From Paramacrobiotus metropolitanus (taxonomy: Eukaryota; Tardigrada; Eutardigrada; Parachela; Macrobiotidae): a DNA stretch of 64,000 nucleotides. Below are positions 37,739 to 48,599 of the stretch, piece by piece. The notes under the pieces are model-generated. The model was given only the letters and a program-made list of their open reading frames with translations. It did not search any database and was not told the DNA's origin. The translations under genes were made by a program, and so were the position numbers. The DNA lies in assembly GCF_019649055.1 (NCBI RefSeq), contig NW_026570228.1, positions 2,046,001 through 2,110,000 of the forward strand, given 5' to 3'. Every line of letters starts with the position of its first letter. Position 1 is the stretch's first letter.

Positions 37739-38779
37739 TTAACATATTGCGGCGATGCAGGTGGCATTGAGAGAATACACAGTGACTGAACCAGTAAAAC
37801 TAGTCAATCCGTAAAGCAGAAAATCTTCAGTGATGGTTGGTACAGCGCAGTCGACGTACGCATTCGGTCGGGTGCGAAATAGGGTACTGCGAAAAAAACT
37901 GTGATATGATCCAATCACCGCTACATCTCCTCGTGACCTTTCTTCCATCAGGGATGGTTTGCGCCGGTACAGATTCCGCAGCCATGTGTAGGAGCATCCG
38001 CAGTGGCGTTCGCGTACTTGTTCGATAACGGTGGACACGTGTAGCCGGTCGCGGTATAAAATTTGTGTAAGATTCCCTGTATCACACTTCTCCTTTACAA
38101 GGCTAAGCAAAAAGCTTAAACGGTATTCCAAAGCCAGTGTTCGTAAAAGCGCCAGATCGGTGAAGGTATACGGTTCGATAAAGGCAATCGTACACTTACT
38201 GAAAATGATCATACGAATCTGTGGCATACGAGAAAAGTCCTGCTTCTTTATAATCATATTAACGCTGTCTTCGAATTCCAGTTTTATTAAAACATTGAAC
38301 GGACCGGCATCCGATAGGTGCCGGGTAATCAGCGCATGACCATGCCCGACGGTCAGATCAATCAGCTGACCGGCGATTGGCTGAAACACGTCAGCGTTGA
38401 TGATGGGCTGGTAATCGTTACCATATCCCAAATCCATGACCAGAGCGCGCTGGGGAAAAACGTTATGAAAATGTTGGAATGTTTTGACGATATCTGCTTT
38501 GCTCTCGGTGGACTGGTAACAGTAAATACGGACGTAGGTATTGGGTGGATCAGTATAGGATGGCTTGTCCCAGTGCCGGTCGAGACCGCACAGTTGGGAT
38601 GGGATCATTTTCGACCATTCAGCATCGCTGACCGAATCGTTGCGAAACAAGTTGGCGAATGTGACGGTGCTAGTTGTGTAACTGGTTGTTAAGGTGGTGA
38701 GGCCTCCAGGGTGGCTGCATTCCGGCTCCAAGTTTGCAGGATTTGCAGAAATAGAAATCACCAGACACACGGCTGACAT
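37739..38779 (-). CDS. Secreted LRR-like protein with LRRCT-like cysteine cap, copy D (intact)
   Basis: A single open frame of 346 residues. The start at 38779 gives a short hydrophobic N-terminus (VCLVISISA) fitting a signal peptide, though a preceding exon is possible. The N-terminal part has CSHPGG, a CGLDRHWD block and YVRIYC. The middle has irregular leucine-rich-type strands: LIDLTV, LIKLEFED, QIRMIIFSKCTIAFIEPYTFTDL, then LRTLALEY. The C-terminal CGCSYTWLRNLYRR followed by DCAVP resembles the LRRCT cap, in which a CxC-W-L motif is followed by C-x-x-P. Several N-glycosylation sites (NLT, NAT) fit an extracellular protein. Ligand and function are unknown. It is the only undamaged member of a four-copy array that runs leftward from it. 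Confidence 0.72.
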   Translation of the reverse strand: MSAVCLVISISANPANLEPECSHPGGLTTLTTSYTTSTVTFANLFRNDSVSDAEWSKMIPSQLCGLDRHWDKPSYTDPPNTYVRIYCYQSTESKADIVKTFQHFHNVFPQRALVMDLGYGNDYQPIINADVFQPIAGQLIDLTVGHGHALITRHLSDAGPFNVLIKLEFEDSVNMIIKKQDFSRMPQIRMIIFSKCTIAFIEPYTFTDLALLRTLALEYRLSFLLSLVKEKCDTGNLTQILYRDRLHVSTVIEQVRERHCGCSYTWLRNLYRRKPSLMEERSRGDVAVIGSYHSFFRSTLFRTRPNAYVDCAVPTITEDFLLYGLTSFTGSVTVYSLNATCIAAIC

Positions 38780-40715
38780 CCAAACTTGGAAGCCTTACAT
38801 ACTTTTGCGGGATAGATTATGGGGGACGAGAATAGTATAAATCAGTAGTTGGATTTTATTAAACGTACCGGTCAAATAAAATACACTAAGAGTAAGCAGT
38901 GTACAATACACTTGGAGTAAGTCCTTGGAATTTGTTTTTACGATAACAGTAAAAAAAGCGTTCAAATGCGATGTGATCTGTTAGTATCCTATCTATAGAA
39001 TCTACTCTGGATTTTTTATACTCTAGTGGTCCAATATCTGCGATTGTGATCTCTGGCAACTGTACAAAGTAGTTCATACAATAATTATCAAAGATTGCGG
39101 CTGAGCACAACGACAGTCAAAGAAATCGTACGCGTAAGAAAATAGCGCATATCCGGAAGATTTGCAAAAGTCATTTCCACACAATAATCCTAGAATTTTG
39201 TTGATTATCAACACTGGCTACTTACTGGGTAGTGATGCCAGTTAAAGGGCAGTTTATTCACTCGCTCATATTACAAATCTGGCTGCAGTAACTGTATCTC
39301 TGTATGTGCGAATTCAGTTTTCGAGCAAAACGCGTTATGTTGATATAACTGTTATTCGTTATGCACATACCGTAGTTTTTATAATTATGCTACACTTGTT
39401 ATCTGTTTATGTTAAATCAAAATTTGTACATATATACCCGTATTATGAGTGTATACGGGTAGAGGTAAATTACACTGCTCACATAAGATAAACATATTAT
39501 ATGGAGGATTGAGTTTGGAGTAAATATGTGATAATATTAAATGGTATGAACCCAAATAAAAATTCCGCCTGCCGAACATATGGTTATGACTGCATCATTA
39601 AACTGTGTATTTGAAATTCAGCTCCATGATCATGATGACTTTCATTATTGGTAATCAATTGGTCGGTGCTCATCCTTATATAAATATTTCATTTACCACG
39701 GAAATCTAGCTAAGAAAACACCGAATCCCGAAGGCCGGGAATGATTGCCATGCGCACTCGGCCGCGTTTTACAAACACTCAAACACGCACTAAACACCCG
39801 AAAGAATACGTGCTTGAGAAGATTATGTACTTCTGACCGCCCGTTAAGCCGCGGTGCATTTGCAGTGGCGTTAAAAGCCGCCATGCGGACATCAAAACGC
39901 TTATATACGCAGCAACATAATAACTATGCTAATAGTACATACATTTTGACGTTTGTTGTTTTTTCTCCATCAGTGATTACCGTTGAACAGGGAGAGATAC
40001 GACAGCTATATATACGGTATGTACGCCACATATTCAGCTGACTTCTGAAAGGGATCGATATTTTTCTGCCGGGAAATCCATTTAATTCTGTAAAACCCGC
40101 GCGATCTGCCAGCATATTATTGGCAACGGTTAGATGGTTGTGATGTTTGTTTCGTTTGCAGGATAAGCGCGATTGATGGAGCGGAAAATACACTCATCAA
40201 TGCACTGTTGCCACTTTGTAGTTTTATTCCATTCTCCAGAGCCGTTTGTTTGATGCATCCCACGCGGCACACCGCTTAACTCGCCGACATTGACAGATAT
40301 ATGCGCATGAATTTATATATGTATGTAACGTAAGCCGGTTGTGTTTTATAAATACGCCACATTTTTTCCTTCTCTGGGAATGATCAGTTTAAACTGAAGA
40401 GCGCATTATCCCAAATCCGAAGGTGCATACACGAGCGTATGCTCATCGTCATCCTTTTACGTTTTACATACTATGTCAGTATATCTATATATATGCAGCG
40501 TGTAGATGCTATTCAATCATCATGAACGTGTCAAATAGTGCCATACATTGGCAATAAACAGCACGATTATATTCTATCGCTGCTCACTATGATGTCTTCC
40601 CGTGTTCTTTTTTTCCCGGCATATAAACAGCAGATTGATGATGTTTTCATTATTGATATCCTGGACGTCTGTCATATGTCCGACATCCGCTGATCGGCGG
40701 TATGTGCCTCTATGA
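38780..40715. other. Intergenic between LRR-like cluster and folate-receptor-like gene 2
   Basis: Two open frames (38886-39110 minus and 39745-40041 plus) lack domains or splice support. TATATATA at 40487-40494 could serve as a TATA box for the downstream gene, but alternating TA runs are common here. Confidence 0.4.
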
Positions 40716-43700
40716 ATGATGGCCGTATATTCGCGGTGGGATGAGTGTGGTTATCGGCGCCGGTTCCACGGTTGTCGTGCGGTGATTATAGTTATTATGC
40801 AGTATTTGCACGTTATACGCGGTAATTTGGAGTTGGAGTATTATGATGCACTGGATGGCGGAGAGATTGACCTGGAGAGTATAAATCCCTATGATTATGG
40901 CTCCACGACATTTTTAGCCCGACTCCGGGTAAAGGAGCCGTTTTGTTCCTTTTTTGATAATCGCAGTCCGCAGATGCAGAACGACCTGCGAAATTGTACA
41001 TGGTACAAAGATGTGAGTTTTTTGCATTAATAAACAGTTGTACATTGAATAACTGCTAGCAGGCATAATATATTTGCGATATTCTTTTATAGAAAGCATT
41101 TCTGGCCATTAAAGTGAAGGACTTTCGTGTACCGGCACAAACTTAAATTATCATTATGTTACAAAGCAGGAATTTAGTGTACTGACATAATCATAAAATT
41201 TATTATGTTTAGGTGATACATAAAGTTTGGGAAAAGATTGTCTTTAGGCTACAACAACTACAGTCTACGGCTAATACGCCGCTGTAAACGCTGTCCCCAT
41301 CAATAATAAAAATATGAATCATAGTAATATCGGTACATGTATTTAGACGTTAACTCAGACGGGAAACGTATGAATCACAATCACCCTTAAATCAGTGTTT
41401 TTTTGTCTAGAAAAAGACAAAATTTGTCCTGGAAGTTTTTGTCGTAATCCGACATAACGTAATAATTTTGTCGGTACAAATTGTGCCCTCCCTGCCCCCA
41501 ATCGTTTATGAATTAATTGCGGTTGTATTCTAAATATTATGTTATCCGTTATATGTATTCTGTAGTACGATACTAGCAATCTTAATGCGCTTGTGCGGAT
41601 TCATTTGTTTCGGCGCTTTTCTTAATTATTCAGCAGGGCGATCTGGATTCGGTTGTTGTGGTGTATGTATATATGTGGCAACAGTTTTCGGCTGATACAG
41701 AAATGACACTGGCATCGAACAGTTAATTAATCACAGTTTGGGCAAAATGGCATTCATCCTTTCCTGGAAAAAGAACTTTTTTGCTCACTGCATTGTGCAG
41801 ACAGCTGCCGGTTTCTGCGTGGATGGTTTGTACAAACCATCCACTCCAATTTGGCTTGATTAGCATTAAAATTTTAACGTGCGGCTTGATTGAGAAGCAA
41901 TCAGGGATTCATAACAGTGCAATACGCACAATAACCGTGCAACAATTCACCAAAGAAAAGAAATACGAGCATCGTAGGCAGGCATCAGTTCGTAATAAAA
42001 TGCGGCTGCACTATTCAGACGATTTCAAAATCTTTGCCTAAAGACGCAATGACACAGCCTGATGCTCCCGGTTGTTATCCCAATAAATTAAATAGTTCCA
42101 TGTGAGCTGCCGCCGATAATTATTTATTTGGAAACGTAAAAACAAGTGAAATCAAGATTTAGTGGTGCAGTGCGGTATGAAGCTTGCGATCGAGTGAAAT
42201 ATCAAGTTTTGAGCGTGTCTGTTCATTTTGTCCACCGTTCATTTTGTCCACCGTTCATTTTGTCCACCAATCATTTTGTCCACCGTACACTGTGTTCACG
42301 ATACAATTCGAAAAGTACTTACTATGAGAACGTGTACACAGTGTGTAAACGTTCTCATAACTACAGTACGTACTACGTAACATGTGTGTACTACACACAT
42401 TTTGAAATGTGTATACTACACACATTTCAAAAGTATGATTTCAGTTTATATGTATATTGCAGATATTACAATCTTTTATTGCAAAATCCTGTGCCATTGC
42501 TGCAACAATATCGAGTGCGGTAATTTGCACGTAATACTGCTGCTATGCCCAGTTCTGCGAGTTGTTATTTTATGCTTTTCAAAATTCAATGGGTTAGTTA
42601 GCCAATGGTAAGCAAGCGATACGGATGAGTTCGATTTATGCGCACAATACAGCTCGCATCTAGCTGCTGATACATCTTACGCCCAGACCGTCTGTATTGT
42701 GTGTTTTATTGTAACTAATCATAAATTAATTTTGGTAAGTGGTAATGTTGTACTTACGGTTAATATCAAATTTAAAAAAAGTGTAGACCAAATGAATGGT
42801 GGACAAAATGATCGGTGGACAAAATGATTAGTGGACAAAATGAATGGTGGACAAAATGAACGGTGGACAAAATAATAGGACGCCAGTTTTGAGTTTTCAT
42901 CACACTGACAATTTTTGCCGCGCGCAATTGAACTGTATGGCGCAGTCAGCCGTTGCGACGCGACCCCGTGTGAAATCCTGATAAGAGACTTTTTTGATAA
43001 CAGTAATATTATCATGTACGCGACCGTGCGCGTCTGCTGTGGGAGGTCAGCCATTAACTGTTTAATGTCTTCTGTGAATTAATCATATAATTAATGAATA
43101 AAAATAGGAAAAATGGAAATAAACAAAGTATTACAGTACTTCGGCGGTTTTTTTTATATGCTGCAAGTGCACTGTTAGTGTGTACATACATACTATATAT
43201 AGTACACATATAGCCATATACTATTAATACTAATATAGGTACATATGTTAAGTATCAATATATCGAGCTGTATTTAGTTAAACGAGTTTGACTTTGCCGC
43301 CGGTATACCAGGTATTTAGGCTTTTGGAATAATTCAGTTTTGCACTTATCACAAATTATAAACATGCAGTTGTTTTAGAATTTAGCAGTATTTACTGTAG
43401 ATAAAAGCGGACCGTTTCGGTTTTGTACTTACCATGATTAGAAATCGGTTTAATTTACAGATACAGGCCATTAAGTTTTTCAAGTAATTAACGTAATCGG
43501 TTAGTATTTCATAGCGCGTGTGAAAAATTACACATGCCGACTTTCATTTACGGTATCTACTCATTTTTTAGCTGCTTCCAAAATACAGTAGTTCGAAAGT
43601 CATACCTCGGTTATTGTGCGTATTCTCTGTACGTAGTCTACACAGATCGCTCTCTAGATCTGTGAAGGTGATTAATGTAATATTTATGAAGTGCTACCAA

Positions 43701-46700
43701 CATATATCTATATACATAAAATTATGTAGTATACGTATATGCAGATGCATAATGGTGCATACTGCGCCTTATGCATAATTACTGGTTAGAGGCAGGTTTC
43801 ATGACTAATTATTAATAACCAAAAAAACGAAGAAGAATCTATCTTTTAACTTTTAAGGTACATCAAGATTTATAGAGGTTTTCTGCGTAGTGTTTTACAT
43901 TGGCTTATCCATATACTATTTAATAGAGTAGGATTCTCGTAATACGGTCGGAACTCGGAAGCCCCGCAACGCATTGTAATTACCGTACGTACTTGCGCAA
44001 TCGAACGCGCACAATGGGGAGACCGGAAAGTGCACCGGCTGATCACCATATTTTCACAGTTTTTCACGATGACGATGCATGAGCGCGTATCAACTTCAGC
44101 ATTTTCGTTTTTCACTGATTAGAATGAAGAAAAAAATATTTAGTGTAGAACATAACAATATTATATAAAGTGTCAAAACCTTAGGCCAGTAAAAGCTTTG
44201 GCCAGTAAAAATGCTGATTTATGTGTTTTAACCAGATGCCGACAGGTGCTTGGCAGTTGGCAGCTGAAGTTAGGTTTAGTATTTTCGAACAAAATTTGCC
44301 GAACCACGACGCTACTCGTTACGAACGAGATAAAGTTATGACTGCCTAGGCGTTATCAGTCAGCGCTGTAAGCGGTTTGCATGAACCGACATGCACTCCT
44401 GTGAATCATATGCGGTTATCTGTGAGCCACTCATCCGAAACATATGAAACTGTCTTTCCATATAAATGTTATTAACAGGGTGTAGTGCCGTATAGCACTT
44501 TAGTTTGGCTCAATTTCATTCTAAGCATAAAATTTTAATTAAGTTAAGTGGACTGTACGAAATATTGTCACGCACAATATTATGTCGATCTTTTTGACTT
44601 TTGATGTTTACAAATACTCGATGCTCAATTTCCTGTTGTGTCATGCGGTAATTGTGGCAGTGCGGCGCCGTATATTTATTTAGTCGTGGGATGGGCAAAA
44701 TTTGATATACAGGTACACCACCGGAAAGTCAAAACCCACTACTCCACATACCTATTTACCTACCCAGTAGAAGAGACTCTGCAGATGGATTTTCTAGTAT
44801 ATGGATAAAAAGTTATGAGAACAACCCTAACACAGTTTACACATTACCAGGGATAAAATTATATTATATATAGCGGAGATGTTATTTTAAATGATTGTAA
44901 TGCATCCTTGGAAAAAATGCACTGCATGCATATACTCTTGCATCCCACCAGACCCATCGCATCCATGTCCATATGCCCCATCTTCAGATCAGGTTGCCGG
45001 TGATCTCCCACAAATCGGTCACTCAGGGACGCCACGTTATCCGATATACCGGTAAACTACCACTCAGCTACTCCTGTGCCGCGGCTGGAGGATATAATTA
45101 AACACAAAACTGCAACTTGACCTGCACGCGTGCGTAATCAAAAGTCTATAAACAAGACAATAAACGGAATGGTCTCACTGCCGTGGCAAGAGTCATTAAT
45201 CACCAATGTTTTTATGTTTAAAATATACTCTCTATAAATTATTCGAATCAGGTTGAAATTCAGTACATATCAGAACAAAAAATAAATTATGATTGAGCAA
45301 ACTTACAAATGGTTTATCCCTTAACATTAGAATATTTCAGAATAAACATTTTGAAGAAGCTCACTGTTTTCTATTGATCCCAATTTAATGCAATTTAGCA
45401 ATTTCTACATCCACTTCTCGTAAGTTAGGTTACGTACGAGCGGCAGTAAAATGAGTTATTCAAAGAGTAATTGCTAATCGCTTTTTATTCCATGACTACT
45501 TGTATAACCGTCGGCTTTACCTACAATTAATTGTTTTGCTCGTCTCGTTTTGTGCAATGTTTCACACCTTTTTGGCACGTAAAAATGTTATAGCTTATCT
45601 AATTTATCAGATAGCGTAATTATACCAGTGTGTCTTTGACGTACGAAAAATTGTAGATAATTGTTTGTATAAACGGCACACTTCGTGCAGCGTAACTGAG
45701 CACAAAAAAAACGGACAATATAACCATAAAATTGCATCCAGCCAAAATTTCAACAGCATCTTTCAACAGCAGATTATTGTAACAGCATCTAATTTTTCCT
45801 TACATACAATCTTCGTTGTATGTATAAATGTGAGATATACCGATCTTTTTTTATTACATATATTTATAAAAGGGACTAAACGTACAGATATGTGAATGGT
45901 GTTGGCAAACACTATGATGATATCATTTCCGCCAAAAGAATGACGTTCGATCTGTTGTATACAGCGCTTTTTTTGCCTGCTATTCAACACGCCAGGTGTT
46001 GGGATTTCTCAAAGATTATAACTGACTGGTGTTTGTGGTTCACAGTACAGCTGCTGCCGGCAGGCCGAACTGGAATCGATTTTTAAAAAGGTCAGACCGC
46101 TCCAAGGGGCATCGGAGAGCTGTATGCGGCAGATGAACTACATGATCTGTTGGGTGTGTGATCCGTGTAAGTACAGTACCTTCATTGTGCATTATCACTG
46201 TATCCTTCTAATTATTAAAATTAATCTGGATAAATGTAAATGCAAACGGAAATTGCTATGTAATAAAGACGTTCAGCATACTGTTGCAACTTCTTGCAGG
46301 TCTTATTACTAATCATTTGCTTTATAATGCATCTTTTCAGCGTATTAGCAGTTTACTCATATTTTACGATGAAAATTCGATGGGAAAATTTTATAAAGGT
46401 ACTAGGCGTGTCGTGCGGTATAGCCCAAAATAACAGTAACCACTGTTTCTGAATCAATGTTTTATGAAATTTGTCAATTACAGAGTACGCACTTGAACGA
46501 GTATGCTGTATTTAGAAATTTAAGTTATTATGAACAGTTAGATAAAAGAGATAAAATCCAAAATCTTCTACACGTACATTACCGTAGAACAATGGAGATT
46601 TGTTCTCTTTGTAGTATGTTCAGAGAATTTTATTACAGTCACTCGAAAACTTGTTACAGCATCATTTAATTGCAGTACAATACAATTTCTATCGAAATGG

Positions 46701-47679
46701 ATGGCATCGTTTACGCGTGTGCCGGTCATTCTGTGATGCTGTTTTGGATGCCTGTAAAACTGCCAGATTAAAAGGTGAGCTCGTTGCTTGAAACGTAATT
46801 GTTCCTTTACGTTGATCATCGCCGCGGCTCCCCTGGATATCCAATCGAGCGATAGCGTGCCTTAATCGTTGATCATTCTGACATTTTATTACGCCGTATA
46901 TAAGTCTCGGGAGGGCAGTTTGCTTCACGAAATAAAAACTTCTTTGATTAGACAGCGTTTAAAATAACTGCATTTTGCCTTATTATTAGCTTTTATAAAG
47001 GTACTAGGCAGATCTTCAAAATGAAATGCCTGCGGTCCTTTGTAGAGGCAATAAGTGAATGACCAGAGCTACATATATATGCTACAAAGGTCATCCTTTG
47101 TCAAAGGGCAGCCGCGCGCATATTCTGAGCCCAGTGCCATTGGCGTATTGTGTGGGTAATTAAAGCTGAATTTACTGCATTACAGCTGTATTAATTTAAT
47201 TATATAAAGCTGTATTTACAGCTGACATATAAAGCTATGTAAGTAAAGTAATTATATTATAACGATTCTGGTTGTTTTTTTAACGTTTAAATTCGAATCA
47301 TTTTAAGTAGATTTACGCGTACGCACTTTTTGTTATACTGATGGCCTTTGCCCAATAAAGCAAGTAATTATATTGAAAGAACTATTCATGATCAATAATC
47401 TAACTGTGTATGTCAATAAAATTAATCATCCATTTTAACCGCGTTAATTAATATATAGGCGATCAGGTTGGCCTGCTGTATAAAGACGGTGTGGAATTTT
47501 GTAAGAGTCGCCGGTTTGATGTTGCCTTGAACGATCGTGACTGCTTCACCTATCAAGGAACGTGGAGTGGGAACGGATGGAAGCATCCGATTGGAAGTGC
47601 CTGCCGACTACAACGTGCTCATTGGATGCTCCGGCTAATAATTTGTCTTGTACTCTTCTCAGTATTGTGTGCCGTTTAG
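40716..47679 (+). CDS. Folate-receptor-like GPI-anchored cysteine-rich protein 2
   Basis: Four exons: 40716-41012, 46046-46166, 46676-46774 and 47459-47679, giving 245 residues. Exons 2 and 3 have the same lengths (121 and 99 nt) and phases as in the paralog at 26202-30611. The protein starts with a long basic N-region then a hydrophobic run (AVIIVIMQYLHVI), which could be a signal peptide or anchor. Conserved blocks are FCSFFDNRSPQ, NCTWYKD, SCCRQAELESIFKKV, MICWVCDP, FYRNGWH, CRSFCDAVLDACKTARLKG and EFCKSRRF. The C-terminus is hydrophobic (MLRLIICLVLFSVLCAV), as in GPI-anchor signals. The first intron is 5.0 kb and carries palindromes and an inverted repeat-array element. Function is unknown; the fold assignment comes from the cysteine pattern. 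Confidence 0.8.
41819..41844. repeat. 26-bp perfect palindrome
   Basis: GTGGATGGTTTGT is followed directly by its exact reverse complement. It lies in intron 1 of folate-receptor-like gene 2. Confidence 0.9.
42221..42872. mobile_element. Element bounded by inverted arrays of a 16-bp repeat
   Basis: Four head-to-tail copies of GTTCATTTTGTCCACC lie at 42221-42284. About five to six copies in the opposite orientation lie at 42783-42872. Flanking bases outside the arrays also show weak inverted similarity. The roughly 500 bp between has no supported coding frame but includes two hairpins. Inverted subterminal repeat arrays suggest a non-autonomous DNA transposon; the family is not recognised. 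Confidence 0.6.
42323..42432. repeat. Two short hairpins inside the repeat-array element
   Basis: TATGAGAACGT (42323-42333) pairs with 42349-42359. TTTTGAAATGTGT (42400-42412) pairs with 42420-42432. Both are perfect. Confidence 0.8.
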
Positions 47680-48599
47680 GGAAGAATTCAATGATATTGT
47701 GTGCTCCCATTTGATTTGGTTTGACGTTCTGATAATATTGTTTGTGCAGCTCACGGCAGTTCCCTCTGCCGTAACACCACGTCAACAATCTGGAACATAT
47801 CGTGACCAACAACGAAACCTGCAATTTGCTTAATGCTGTTGTAAGGCACACTATTAGGCGGATACGATAAGCTAGTTACCTGACCGTAACATTGTAAAAT
47901 TTTGTACCTAAAGTTCGATTTTATTACCACGCGTACAAATCAAGAAAACTACAGCAGAGTTGAATTTGCAGCTACACTGGGTTGCTCGTATTTGCGTAGA
48001 TCTGAACAAACAGAAAATAACACATACATAATAATTTTGTACTTATACTTATAACTTATATCAACGTTATATATATAAGTTATATCAATGTTATATATAT
48101 CAACGGTATATATATCAACGTTATATATATAAGTTATAAGTATTTATACTTATAACTTATATTATAACCAATAACGTCATTTTGTACTTATACTGATAAC
48201 TAGCAGAAAAAAACGGGTTGTATGTACGATAATTAAATATTTAATATTTAATATTTATTTATTATACACCTATATGCGCCGTACAGCACAATTTGCTTTT
48301 AATCAAAGGCGTTCAGCAATTGGCCAACACGCCGGAAGTGGGCGGAACGCTTCACAAACTGTGATGATCTATCAAGCATGCGTGTCTGAACCTGCTCGTT
48401 GTAGCACAGACTGACCAGAGTGGACACAGTACTTACTTGACAATCATAGTGCAGTGCAAAAATTTGATTGATTTTCTGAAACTCCGACTTTTGTCGTTAT
48501 CGAAAATTTTCGGAATTGCTAGTTTTTTTTTAGCTCTGCATTAACTTAACTGTAGCTTTGTGCAGCTTTACAGTGAATTGTAGTTTTCTGTCATCTTTG
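47680..48599. other. Intergenic upstream of coiled-coil/FG gene
   Basis: AT-rich spacer with a palindromic TA-rich block at 48036-48180. No exon was recognised. Confidence 0.4.
48036..48180. repeat. TA-rich tandem and palindromic block
   Basis: Repeated ATATCAACGTTATATATA units are interleaved with ACTTATAACTTATA in both orientations. The block can fold on itself extensively. Confidence 0.75.
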
